This document shows positions 20,457 through 29,947 of a stretch of 58,367 bases of DNA, piece by piece. The translations under genes were made by a program, and so were the position numbers. The stretch is from Desulfurococcales archaeon (GTDB lineage Archaea > Thermoproteota > Thermoprotei_A > Sulfolobales > Fervidicoccaceae). The stretch is from contig JALWDA010000073.1 of the NCBI GenBank assembly GCA_027014955.1, positions 76,926 through 135,292 on the forward strand, read 5' to 3'. Positions within the stretch are counted from its first letter, which is position 1. Every line of letters begins with the position of its first letter. The notes beneath the pieces were generated by a model. It did not search any database. It was not told the origin of the DNA and was given only the letters and a program-made list of their open reading frames with translations.

Positions 20457-21401
20457 ATGATAAATAGAAACACTGGCTCGAAGGCCAAAAGCACCAGCCA
20501 GTCCCTGACAATGATAATCCTGCTTGTTCTCATAATAGCAGCCTCGGTGGGAATATACCACGCTGTTAACAGCATGGGCAGAGAAAGGGCTACAGCAAGT
20601 GCCGGGCCGATACTGGGCAAGATGTTCGTAGAAGAAGTGATCCCAGTCCAAGACGAAGAGCGTCCAGACACCTGCGTTCTACTTGGAATAACTGTTAGGA
20701 ACAATGGAAAAGACCCTCTCCCCCTTCACGACATAAGGCTATACATATACATAGACGAAACCCTGGCCCAAGTCATGGATCCCGTGATCACCTACAATGA
20801 TATACTGATGCCGGGGGAAACACAGGAGCTTGTCTTCTCTACGTCGAGGAGCATTGGCTCGGGTAAGATTGTTCTTAAAATATCGGGGAGGTACTCGATA
20901 AGCGACTTATTCAAGTACGAGCTGCCCTGCACCCTTGCCCCGACGGTTCACTCTGTTCTTACTATTGCAAACACGCGTCATAATCCCAAGGTTATAGAGC
21001 TAGGAGGTGTCATGCTCGAGATTTGGGTGGAGTACATGGGAGAGGAGGAGGGCTATGCTATACATGCCCGTCCCTCGTACCAAAGCCAAGGTCTTGGAGA
21101 TGAGGCTGAGCTGTGGCTAGGGATTATGAACGTTAACGGAAAACATGCTCGCCCTTACCTAGGTTCCAAACAATTAGAACTGAGGTTGCCTGATGGAGTA
21201 TGCGATGACATGGAGAAGGCGCGCAACGACGATGATGAGGAAGATGAGAGGCACTATCACGGCAAAGACTATTGGCATTTAAGGGAACACGAGGAGGAAG
21301 GTCGTGAAGGCCACCAATGTTATGAGAGAGACTATGTTGTTTGGAGGGGGATCGAGGAGAGATCGTTCCCGTTTATAGTAATTGTGAGTCGGGTAGGTTA
21401 G
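20457..21401 (+). CDS. Secreted/pilin-like protein with acidic/His-rich loop (paralogue of 19515-20345)
   Basis: 314 aa; KAKSTSQSLTMIILLVLIIAASVGIYHAVNSMG; MFVEEVIPVQDEERPDTCVLLGITVRNN; acidic/His-rich insert NDDDEEDERHYHGKDYWHLREHEEEGREGHQC. Confidence 0.65.
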   Translation: MINRNTGSKAKSTSQSLTMIILLVLIIAASVGIYHAVNSMGRERATASAGPILGKMFVEEVIPVQDEERPDTCVLLGITVRNNGKDPLPLHDIRLYIYIDETLAQVMDPVITYNDILMPGETQELVFSTSRSIGSGKIVLKISGRYSISDLFKYELPCTLAPTVHSVLTIANTRHNPKVIELGGVMLEIWVEYMGEEEGYAIHARPSYQSQGLGDEAELWLGIMNVNGKHARPYLGSKQLELRLPDGVCDDMEKARNDDDEEDERHYHGKDYWHLREHEEEGREGHQCYERDYVVWRGIEERSFPFIVIVSRVG

Positions 21402-22652
21402 TTACTTCTCCGGGATATGGACGATAGTGGGTCTCCCACCATTCGTCTCCCTTTTAAGCTTGGGATAGTACCGGACAACCACTACTGCTAGGAGAACCGC
21501 GCTTGCCGCGAAGGGGGAGCCCAATCCTATGTGAGAGAACATCCATCCCCCCAGTCCGGAGGAGGGGCTACCCACTATTGTTCGGTAGAAGTTGGACTTT
21601 GCGAACAGGCGCCCCCTTTCCCTTGGGGAGGGGGATATACGTGAGAGTAGTGTGTTGTATGCGGGTATCCAGGACGATATTGCTATTCCCAACAAAACCA
21701 TGGCGACTGGCAGGAGGTTTTCTGGCAGCCCCACGAACATAAGCGTACCTATAGTAATGCCAGCTACCTCGCTTAGCATAAGGGGCTTGAGCGCCCCCAC
21801 CCTGTCGGCGGCTATGCCTACTCCATACTGGGTGAGGACACCCACGACATCGACCAGAGTCATCAGCAAACCCACCTCGGCAGGCTCGAGGCCGTAGGCG
21901 ACCTTGAGATATGGCGTTAGGAGGGGGAACCAGAGCGACCACGCAATCCTATCCATGACCATAAACTCTATGACTGTCTTCTCACGGGGTTGCACCTTAA
22001 CAGTCTCAATCAGCCGTGCCCGGAGCTCGCCTGGATGGGGGAGCCTCCTGCCGGGCAGGGTTTCCCTGAACGCGATTGCCGCGAACACGAGGCTGGCGAG
22101 GGCTAGAACCAGTATTAGGGAGAACAGCCGGGCATAGCCCATTTTCTCGGCGACAAGACCTGCAGGGTATGGTGAGAGGACTCTAGATAAGCTGAAGAAT
22201 GTGGCAATGAGGCCGAAGGCCGCCCCAAGCCTCTCTGGGGGGACACTGTCGGCGATTAGGGAACTCCGCGCGGGGTTACCTGTGACGAAGGCCGTGTAGA
22301 AGAAAAACAGTGCCAGTACAGCTAGGGGTAGGCTAAGGGGAGCTAGTGCTATGAGGGATGCCACGGTTATCATGAGGCTCGTCATCAGGATTACGGGTTT
22401 CCGCCCAACAGTGTCTATGAGCGCACCTGCAAGGGGGAGTGCGATGGCCGATGCCAGTAGGCCTACGCCAGTTAGTCCTCCAATAATGTTTAGCTCCAGC
22501 CCCCTCTCTGCTAGGTAGTAGGGATAGTATATCCTAAACGTGTTCATGGAGAAGGAGAACATGAGCACATAAACCAGCATGGCCTTCAGGTTCCTGTGCA
22601 ACAGGCACCCCTTCTGCAGTAGGGTTGTGTAACGGGCTTGTTTTTCTATCAC
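21402..22652 (-). CDS. MFS transporter
   Basis: 416 aa, ~12 hydrophobic segments; GALIDTVGRKPVILM and GIAADRVGALKPLM loop motifs. Confidence 0.88.
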   Translation of the reverse strand: MIEKQARYTTLLQKGCLLHRNLKAMLVYVLMFSFSMNTFRIYYPYYLAERGLELNIIGGLTGVGLLASAIALPLAGALIDTVGRKPVILMTSLMITVASLIALAPLSLPLAVLALFFFYTAFVTGNPARSSLIADSVPPERLGAAFGLIATFFSLSRVLSPYPAGLVAEKMGYARLFSLILVLALASLVFAAIAFRETLPGRRLPHPGELRARLIETVKVQPREKTVIEFMVMDRIAWSLWFPLLTPYLKVAYGLEPAEVGLLMTLVDVVGVLTQYGVGIAADRVGALKPLMLSEVAGITIGTLMFVGLPENLLPVAMVLLGIAISSWIPAYNTLLSRISPSPRERGRLFAKSNFYRTIVGSPSSGLGGWMFSHIGLGSPFAASAVLLAVVVVRYYPKLKRETNGGRPTIVHIPEK

Positions 22653-22725
22653 GTTTCGAGGGTAATAATGGATAACAATTCCAATATGGGCCCATGAACG
22701 TGGGCTGGCGCCCAGAAGCTCAGGG

Positions 22726-23934
22726 CTACTCGTACCTGAGGGCCCTAACAGGGTCCATCCGGGCCGCCCTCCAAGCGGGGTATAGACTGGAGAGCATGCT
22801 CACGAGAACAGCGACGCCGAGCGCCAGAAGTATGATTTGGGGGTCTAGGACCGGCGTGTACCCGATGGGAGCGGGTGCCTCGAAGGCCGATGCCCTCTCG
22901 GCGGCCCTGCGGGCTATTATCTTTGGGATGGCTAGGGAGCCAGCAACACCCATCCCCACGCCAACGAGGCCCCCCATTAAGCCTATGAGGGTCCCCTCCA
23001 CAAGTATCATGAGGAGGACGTGCCTGTTCTTGTAGCCCAGGGCCTTATAGGTTCCAATCTCGCGTGTCCTCTCAAGCACGGTTATTAGCATTGTGTTGAG
23101 TATGCCCAGGCTGGCCACGACGAGGCTGATGCCCGCTATACCTGCCATGAGGAAGCTGAGCTGTCGGACCACGGTCTGGAAGGCCTCGCCTATCTGCTGG
23201 GCGGAGACAGGCATAGCGTTCTCCCCAAACATGTTAGAAATACTCTCGACGACAGAGTCCACCTGGTCCACGCTAACCGCTTTTACTATAATCCTGTTGT
23301 AAGTAGCGCTACCCAGGATGTCCTGGGCGCTCCTCAGGGGTATGAATATTATGTCATCGGGCCTGAGGAACGCGAGGGCACCGTACCTGTCCATGACGCC
23401 CGAGACCGTGAGCCTCACGAGCCTAACGTCGCCGCCTGAGCCAACCTCCATGAAAATAGGCTGCCCCGCGTAGACCTTCTGACGCTCCCTTAGGTGATCA
23501 TAGCCTATATTGTACCCGACTAGAGCCAGGGGGGCCTTTGTGTCGGGGAATAGTGTGCCGTCCAGCAGCTTAATGTCTGAGAGGAACATCTCAAGACCCT
23601 TGGGCGTCACTCCCAGGACTATCTGCTGCTGGAGCTTCTCTCCCCCCACATAGACGTTTGTTATAAGCGTAATCATGGGCTCAGCGTCCCTGACCCCAGG
23701 TATTCTCTTGACGGCCTCGATATCACTGGGGGTGAGCCTGCTGCTGAAGACGAATATTGTCTCGGGACCCATCTTCTCCAGGGTCTCCTGTATGCTCTGA
23801 CTTATACCCGCGGTCTGGGCCACTAGGGCAAGAATAGTCGCCACACCAACGGCGACGCTGAACAGCGTCAACACTACCCGGGTCTTCCTGGCAGTAAGCG
23901 ACTTGAGTGAGACAAGTATAAAATCGCTAATCAT
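22726..23934 (-). CDS. ABC transporter permease, MacB/FtsX family
   Basis: 402 aa; KSLTARKTRVVLTLFSVAVGVATILALV N-terminus; ILNTMLITVLERTREIGTYKALGYK; YPAWRAARMDPVRALRYE C-terminus. Confidence 0.93.
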   Translation of the reverse strand: MISDFILVSLKSLTARKTRVVLTLFSVAVGVATILALVAQTAGISQSIQETLEKMGPETIFVFSSRLTPSDIEAVKRIPGVRDAEPMITLITNVYVGGEKLQQQIVLGVTPKGLEMFLSDIKLLDGTLFPDTKAPLALVGYNIGYDHLRERQKVYAGQPIFMEVGSGGDVRLVRLTVSGVMDRYGALAFLRPDDIIFIPLRSAQDILGSATYNRIIVKAVSVDQVDSVVESISNMFGENAMPVSAQQIGEAFQTVVRQLSFLMAGIAGISLVVASLGILNTMLITVLERTREIGTYKALGYKNRHVLLMILVEGTLIGLMGGLVGVGMGVAGSLAIPKIIARRAAERASAFEAPAPIGYTPVLDPQIILLALGVAVLVSMLSSLYPAWRAARMDPVRALRYE

Positions 23935-26900
23935 GGCCCCGGCTCCTCACGAGCTTGGCGACTACAAGTGCAACAATGACAACGCCGAGTACAGCTACCA
24001 AGTAAACCACCTCAAGCCCAAAGGGGCCGGCTGCGCTCCTTTGACTAGCCAACTCCCCGCTTTCTACTGTGCCCTGGGCGCTAGAAGGCTGGATGCTGAC
24101 GGGCACCTCTAGGGTTTCATGATACGGGTTGCCAAGATTGTCCTCATAGGTTATCAGTAGGGAAATGGCCCTGTCTCCAGCAGAACCCACAAGTGGAACG
24201 AGGCTAAGCGTGAGTGTACTGCTGGTGCCCGGGCCTATCCTGCCAACGAAGACCCTGGGCGAAGAGAGGGCCTCGATGCCCTGTGGGAGCCTGGCTTCCA
24301 AGAAGACCTTCTCAGCCGCACCCTTGCCGAGGTTGCTTAGGGTTATCGAGAGGCTGAAGGGCTGCCCCTCAACCACATCTTCGGGTATGATGCTCATTTC
24401 AGTAGCCTCCAGTAGGGGTGTCTTTTTGACTAGTAGGCCCAGAGTGCTTGTTACTGTGAAGGGCATTCCTCCCTGGTAAAGCTTCAGGGTCAGGGTAAGG
24501 GCAACATTATCCCCAATCGTGGGAGGCACGTAAACTGTTGTGTTCAACGCAATAGTTTCTCCCGCAGGTATCCTCCCTAAGGAGTAATGTGATGTGCCAA
24601 CGACAATCGAGGACGTACCCAGGGGCGTCAACGTGGCCTCAACCGACTCCCAGTCACTCTCACCCGAATTGCCGATTTTTATCAGGACAGGCGTGGGCCT
24701 CCCAGCCTCCACCGTCGTTGGCTCCAGGCTCACCTGAAGCTGGGGTGTGGTTATGGGCCTGACCCTGAAATAGGCCTCCATCAAACTGTTTCCAGGGCCT
24801 CCCTTAGGGTCCCAGTAGGAGACGCTGAGGGTTATGGATGCCCGGGTCTCAGCCTGTACTGGGAGAACAAGCACGTCAAGCACGATCTCTTGAGACTCCC
24901 CAGGCCCCATCCTCCCTATAACGATGGGAGAGGCCTCGGTGTTCACTACTATGGGGGAGGCAGCCACGGTCCTGACGTCAACAACTACATTCTCTATTGC
25001 GTGGTCTAGCTTGTTGACAACCCTGAAGACCACCCTGTAGTCCCCCGGTCCAAGCTCGGCGCTTTCGGGGTGGAGTAGCCTTATCTCAATGGCGCTTGAT
25101 GTCGGCTTCGGTAGAACCTTGACTCCCAACGTCTGAGAAGCTGAACGTTGCCTCCCAAGCTTGTCCTCGTAGAGCATCTGTAGCTGGAGAGTGAGTGGCC
25201 CCGGGGAGGAGGGAGTCACGGTTAGGCTAAATTCCTTGCTACCACCAGGTGGAAGTGTGCCTACGTAGAGCGTAGGCGGAGCTACGGTGGCACCGGGGCT
25301 TTGTATACTGAGGGTGAGGTTGTAGGCGGTCTCCCTGCCACGGTTCTCAACGACTATGGAGACGTTATTCTCCTTGCCCTCGACAAGAGTTGTCTCATAG
25401 AGCCTAGCAGATGGCATAGGAGTTGGGGGGCTCACTATGGGGATGCCCAGGGGGAGGACATTCTCGTTCCTCATCCCATCCTTATAGTAGGTCAGGGTTA
25501 CGGTTATGGTCTCGACACCGCTCGCCTGGGGAACGGCGTACGCTTGGTATGTTCTCTCGGCCTTCTCACCGGGCTCGAGTTTTGGTATGAACCACTCCTG
25601 GTTTACTCCCACTAGCCTTATCGTGGGGGGCAGGCTGAGGGTTATGGTTATGTTCTCCAGGGTGGATTGACCGGTGTTTACAACACTCGCCTTAACCGGG
25701 ACCACGTGGCCTGCCCTCAAGCTGGGTGGAGCGAGGGTGACAGACAAGTCACCGCTGCTCCTAACCTGTATTGGTAACGCGAAGACCTGTTCCTCCACCT
25801 TGGGCTTCCCCGTCAAAGCTTCCTCGTATGAAAGTGAAGCCCTTAGCTGTAGGGTACCTGAGACGCCCGGGGGGATGTATATATTGTAAGGCAGGCTCAC
25901 CTGCTCCCCCGGGCCCAGCCTCCCTAGCGTTCTCGACGCCGGTCCGAGGACCTGTACGGGCGGCTGGGCGCTGAGTACAACCCTAGCGTTCTCAACCGTT
26001 ACATTCCCACCATTGGAGACCGTGACCTTGACCCTCGCGACGCTCCCCGAAACCGGTGTGTCCTCCACTTGTATATCCAGGTCGACCTGGGATTGAATGG
26101 GCTTACCGATGGGGATATCAATGGACGTGGCGTGTGAAAGACTAACCAAGCCCACCTTATAAGCGACGCTTATCCCAATCCTGCCCAGGTCGGGTGCGGT
26201 GCTCGACACCCTGAGGGGCAACTCTACACTGATAGACTCCCCTGGTCCAATACTCCCAATGTCAACAAAGCTGCTAGTATTCGTGAGAGCCAGGAAGCCC
26301 GGCAGGCTCAGGCTGACTGCAACGTCGCGAGCTGGGTACGGTAGCCGATTCTCCAGGATGATGTGGAGAACCCCCTGCTCCCCCGCTCTAAGCTCTCCCG
26401 CCCAGGCTGTTATCCTGACACCGTCAATAGGAGGCGGCTCGAGAGGTAGTGTTAGGAGCTCCGTTTCCTCCCAGAGCCCCCTACACTCGTCATAACCGCT
26501 TAGCCTAACCACCAGGCCTAGAGGCCGGGGGGCCGTCTCCCGGCTTGTGTTGAGCATTAGTTCGATTACCCTCTCCTCCCCACCAGGCAGGGCTCCAATG
26601 TAGACGGTACTTGGCTCCAGGGGGAGCCCTTCCCTGCTCTCCAGGTAGACCCTCAGGTCACGGGCCTCCCCAGCGCCCCTGTTTGCTATGCTGAGCAAGA
26701 GCCTGTTCTCGCCCCCCAGCAGGGCGCTGAGGTTATGCATCCTGACCTCAAGTAGGGGGGACTTCCCAACCCATATGGCAACCCTGTGGGTCTCCTCGAA
26801 CACGCCGGGAGCCCTCAGGGTAAGGTCGGCCTCGCGCTTCCTCTCTGTAAGCTCATCGCTCACGTTCAGGGGAAACCTGAACACCACGACTCCCCCCGGC

Positions 26901-27244
26901 TGAACGGTGCCGGGAACATACACCTCTGCCCTGTCGCCTCCCTCCAGGCTCTCCAGACCCCATGGTAGTTCAAGGACGGCCTCCATTCCCGGCAGAGGCT
27001 CCATCCCCAGGTACTGGACCCTGACAATCAGGTTCACAGAGCTATCGCCTGGGGAGGGGCAGACACCGCCCTCTACACCCTCCCACGCGACGCCTATGAC
27101 CCGGGTCATGTTAAGGGGGGGAGACAGCTGGGCCACTGCCTCTTGGGCTGACATGATGGTGACGAGTACGAGGAGAACCATAGCCAAGACTATAATGGTG
27201 CGGGGGTCGCGTGAAGCCCCGCTTCTAACCGGCACGCCAACCAC
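23927..27244 (-). CDS. Large exported surface protein with tandem CARDB/NEW3-like Ig repeats and C-terminal TM anchor
   Basis: 1105 aa; N-terminal signal, repeated N.G....ENV.V.L..P.....G....GR..PGE units, C-terminal GLEVVYLVAVLGVVIVALVVAKLVRSRGHD. Confidence 0.85.
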   Translation of the reverse strand: MVGVPVRSGASRDPRTIIVLAMVLLVLVTIMSAQEAVAQLSPPLNMTRVIGVAWEGVEGGVCPSPGDSSVNLIVRVQYLGMEPLPGMEAVLELPWGLESLEGGDRAEVYVPGTVQPGGVVVFRFPLNVSDELTERKREADLTLRAPGVFEETHRVAIWVGKSPLLEVRMHNLSALLGGENRLLLSIANRGAGEARDLRVYLESREGLPLEPSTVYIGALPGGEERVIELMLNTSRETAPRPLGLVVRLSGYDECRGLWEETELLTLPLEPPPIDGVRITAWAGELRAGEQGVLHIILENRLPYPARDVAVSLSLPGFLALTNTSSFVDIGSIGPGESISVELPLRVSSTAPDLGRIGISVAYKVGLVSLSHATSIDIPIGKPIQSQVDLDIQVEDTPVSGSVARVKVTVSNGGNVTVENARVVLSAQPPVQVLGPASRTLGRLGPGEQVSLPYNIYIPPGVSGTLQLRASLSYEEALTGKPKVEEQVFALPIQVRSSGDLSVTLAPPSLRAGHVVPVKASVVNTGQSTLENITITLSLPPTIRLVGVNQEWFIPKLEPGEKAERTYQAYAVPQASGVETITVTLTYYKDGMRNENVLPLGIPIVSPPTPMPSARLYETTLVEGKENNVSIVVENRGRETAYNLTLSIQSPGATVAPPTLYVGTLPPGGSKEFSLTVTPSSPGPLTLQLQMLYEDKLGRQRSASQTLGVKVLPKPTSSAIEIRLLHPESAELGPGDYRVVFRVVNKLDHAIENVVVDVRTVAASPIVVNTEASPIVIGRMGPGESQEIVLDVLVLPVQAETRASITLSVSYWDPKGGPGNSLMEAYFRVRPITTPQLQVSLEPTTVEAGRPTPVLIKIGNSGESDWESVEATLTPLGTSSIVVGTSHYSLGRIPAGETIALNTTVYVPPTIGDNVALTLTLKLYQGGMPFTVTSTLGLLVKKTPLLEATEMSIIPEDVVEGQPFSLSITLSNLGKGAAEKVFLEARLPQGIEALSSPRVFVGRIGPGTSSTLTLSLVPLVGSAGDRAISLLITYEDNLGNPYHETLEVPVSIQPSSAQGTVESGELASQRSAAGPFGLEVVYLVAVLGVVIVALVVAKLVRSRGHD

Positions 27245-27929
27245 CCCTTACATCATGCCCTGCAATCCTGCCATCTTGGATGCGTACTATCCGGTCACAG
27301 TAACGGGTTATCTCAAGGTTGTGGGTAACCATGATGATGGTCCGGCCCTCTCCGTGAAGCTCTCGGAAGACCTCAATAACCCTCTCGGCTGACCTGGAGT
27401 CAAGGTTCCCCGTGGGCTCGTCCGCAAGTATTATGCGGGGGTCGTTGGCCAGGGCACGCGCTATCGCCACCCTCTGCTGCTCCCCACCACTTAGCTCCAA
27501 GGGCTTCTTATCCGCAATCTCGGGTGGAAGGAACCTCTCCAGAAGCCTGCGGGCCCTCTTCTTCCTCTCAGACCGGGGGATGCCCGCGGGTATCATGGGG
27601 ACCATGACGTTCTCCAGGGCCGTCAGGTGGCTTATCAGGTTAAAGCTCTGGAACACGAACCCTATGACACGGTTGCGCAGCTCCGCCATCTGGTTGTCAC
27701 TGAGCCTCGATATGTCCACCCCGTTTATAAGAACACTCCCCCTACTGGGCCTGTCAAGAGCCCCTATGAGGTTAAGGAGGGTGGACTTGCCACTCCCCGA
27801 GGGACCAACAATAGCCACAAACTCCCCCTCTTCCACAGTCAAACTCAAGCCCCTCAGCGCAGGATAGCTCCTCTTCCCTACCCTATACACCTTCCAAACA
27901 TCCCTAAGCTCGACAACATCCCCCGCCAT
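27225..27929 (-). CDS. ABC transporter ATPase, LolD/MacB type
   Basis: Likely start at MAGDVVELRDVWKVYRVGKRSYPALRGLSLTVEEG; GPSGSGKSTLLNLIGALD, LSGGEQQRVAIARALANDPRIILADEPTGNLDS. Confidence 0.95.
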   Translation of the reverse strand: MAGDVVELRDVWKVYRVGKRSYPALRGLSLTVEEGEFVAIVGPSGSGKSTLLNLIGALDRPSRGSVLINGVDISRLSDNQMAELRNRVIGFVFQSFNLISHLTALENVMVPMIPAGIPRSERKKRARRLLERFLPPEIADKKPLELSGGEQQRVAIARALANDPRIILADEPTGNLDSRSAERVIEVFRELHGEGRTIIMVTHNLEITRYCDRIVRIQDGRIAGHDVRGGWRAG

Positions 27930-28093
27930 AAACACCGCCATATATACAAACATATACAAGAAAAGACTAGCCACCAACCAACAATACCAAAAACCAGAAT
28001 AAAAAAGCTAACGCAAAAACCAACAACACCAAACACATTGGGAAGCGCCAAAAATAAAACCCTCACACAAACAACAAATAAAAAACTGAGAAA

Positions 28094-28201
28094 GCCGCCG
28101 TAGCTCAGCTGGCAGACCCCTGCGCAGGGCCCCACAGGGGGGCCAAGAGCGCCGGCCTTGTAAGCCGGTGGCCGCGGGTTCGAATCCCGCCGGCGGCTCC
28201 A
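28094..28201 (+). tRNA. tRNA-Thr(UGT), CCA encoded, with predicted D-arm intron 28116..28147
   Basis: Acceptor GCCGCCG/CGGCGGC, anticodon arm GCCGGC-CTTGTAA-GCCGGT, T-arm GCGGG-TTCGAAT-CCCGC, discriminator T + CCA; D-arm GCTC...GAGC only closes after removal of 32 nt. Confidence 0.93.
28116..28147 (+). other. Predicted BHB tRNA intron in D-arm
   Basis: UGGC(28110-28113)/GCCA(28142-28145) central helix flanked by AGA (28114-28116) and AGA (28146-28148) bulges; cutting each after the second nt gives GCUC-AGCUGGCA-GAGC. Confidence 0.8.
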
Positions 28202-28301
28202 CAAGACGCCTCCTAACCATCACGGGCCTAATTGTAATTAATTGCAAGCACTACATCCCTGTGGTGCTTTTAAGGCTTAGGATTGTGTTATAGAGAGTTA
28301 G

Positions 28302-28517
28302 GTGGACGGATTGGCTAGGGTTGTTCGTGTGCGTTATGAGGAGGGTGTGTTAAAGCCTCTAGAGGAGCTAAACCTTAGTGAGGGAGAGGAGTTAACGGTT
28401 GTTATTAAGGGCAGAAGCTTTTACGAAGTGGCCAGAGAGTTCCAGGTTGAAGCGAGGGAATATGTGGATAAACTAGTTTCCGAGGTTCGTGGGCGTGACA
28501 AGAAACTCTACGGATAG
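28302..28517 (+). CDS. DUF104/VapB-type antitoxin
   Basis: 71 aa; VRVRYEEGVLKPLEELNLSEGEELTVVIK; overlaps downstream PIN gene. Confidence 0.85.
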   Translation: MDGLARVVRVRYEEGVLKPLEELNLSEGEELTVVIKGRSFYEVAREFQVEAREYVDKLVSEVRGRDKKLYG

Positions 28518-29001
28518 TGTTGTGCTAGACACTACTGTCATCGTTAAAAGCATCCTAAAGCCTCCAAAGCATCTCCCTCCCCACGTATATAGGCGGGAGG
28601 TTGAGACACGCAGGAAAATCCATGCCCTTCTGGAGATTCTTGAGAGCCAAGGCTATACAGTCTACTTTCCCCGGGCTGGTATTATTGAAGTGGCAGCTGT
28701 TCTGAAACGGGGCGGACTTAGCGGACAAGCCATAATTGGACTGGTAAAGAGTATGGAGGAGACGTTTATCATCGTAGGCGAGGACATAGTCTACAGTAAA
28801 GCCTTCGAGATAGCTCTTGAAAGGGCTCCCTCGGGCTTTGATACCTACTTTATAGCATTAGCTACAGCGACAAGCTCAATGCTGATAACCGATGACAAAC
28901 CCATGGCTAGTCATGCAAAAGCCCTAGGTATAAAAACGATTCTCATGCGAGATAATGGTCTAGAACAAATACGAAGGAAACTAACAAAACAGTCAAAGTA
29001 A
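28489..29001 (+). CDS. PIN-domain VapC-type toxin
   Basis: 170 aa; VVLDTTVIVKSIL, internal acidic residues and FDTYFIALATATSSMLITDDKPM. Confidence 0.83.
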   Translation: MGVTRNSTDSVVLDTTVIVKSILKPPKHLPPHVYRREVETRRKIHALLEILESQGYTVYFPRAGIIEVAAVLKRGGLSGQAIIGLVKSMEETFIIVGEDIVYSKAFEIALERAPSGFDTYFIALATATSSMLITDDKPMASHAKALGIKTILMRDNGLEQIRRKLTKQSK

Positions 29002-29314
29002 AACTCGTAGCACATCCACGGCTCCTCGAAGCCTTCATGATGATATTCGAGATTGGTTGTCCTGAGCCCATAGTAACGTTGATAGCTAGTAGTAATACAA
29101 CTAGGCTACTGCCCGCCTCTGGCGCTGCACTGGGATACGGACGCCTCTGAAGGGGGTCTACGAGAGGAGGTTTCCCAGCCCCAAGCTCTCGCAACAGACC
29201 TTACTCCTAAGGCAGTGTTTCACTAGGCGGGCGTGACCGTGTGTCTTGATAGTCGGCTATGCATAAACGTTTCAGATTCTCATCACCTACTGAAACGTCC
29301 GTATTTATATCTCT

Positions 29315-29362
29315 GGCCTTGTAAGCCGGTGGCCGCGGGTTCGAATCCCGCCGGCGGCTCCA
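29315..29362 (+). repeat. tRNA-Thr 3'-half direct repeat, copy 2 (candidate att site)
   Basis: 48 nt identical to tRNA-Thr 28154-28201 (GGCCTTGTAAGCCGGTGGCCGCGGGTTCGAATCCCGCCGGCGGCTCCA), no 5' half present. Confidence 0.93.
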
Positions 29363-29486
29363 CCTAAATACACTCGAAACCTCCACAGCACACAGGCTAC
29401 TTTAAAGCTCTGACTCTGTGACGTAGTGATCTAGTTAGAATTGCTCATAATTGATTAAATTTCAAAGTCTCGTGCCTATCGGTCTC

Positions 29487-29942
29487 TTAGCAATCCTTTT
29501 CAGCCTTCTTTAGCGCCTTTTGGATTATGTCTTGGGAGAGCTGGAAGGATGTGTGGAGGAGCTTCTCTATTTCTTCCCTTAAGTCGCTTATGTGACCCTT
29601 CTTTTTAGCTAGAATAAGGATGCCGAGCGTGCCTATTACCTTCAATCCTAGCCTTCTGGCCGTTCTTCTAGCCTTCTTATCATCAAGGGCTATGACTGCT
29701 CCCTGCAACTCTACTGCTAAGGCTATTGCCTCAGCTTCCCCTCCGTGTAAGTATTCGTGTAAGACTTGAACAAGATGCTTGTGTTTAACTTCCAAGACCC
29801 CTATCCAGCTTGGTAAAGGCTCGCCATACTCTTCTACTACAGCCTTAGGCACAAGTACTTTAGAGAAGAGTTCTCTTAGCAACCCAAGCCTGCCAATATT
29901 AGAGAGCGCTATTAGCACGCTAGTATCGACTACAGCCTTCAT
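29487..29942 (-). CDS. PIN-domain protein, DUF3368-like toxin
   Basis: 151 aa; VVDTSVLIALSNIGRL, GGEAEAIALAVELQGAVIALDDKKARRTARRLGLKVIGTLGILILAKKKG. Confidence 0.88.
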   Translation of the reverse strand: MKAVVDTSVLIALSNIGRLGLLRELFSKVLVPKAVVEEYGEPLPSWIGVLEVKHKHLVQVLHEYLHGGEAEAIALAVELQGAVIALDDKKARRTARRLGLKVIGTLGILILAKKKGHISDLREEIEKLLHTSFQLSQDIIQKALKKAEKDC

Positions 29943-29947
29943 AAAAT

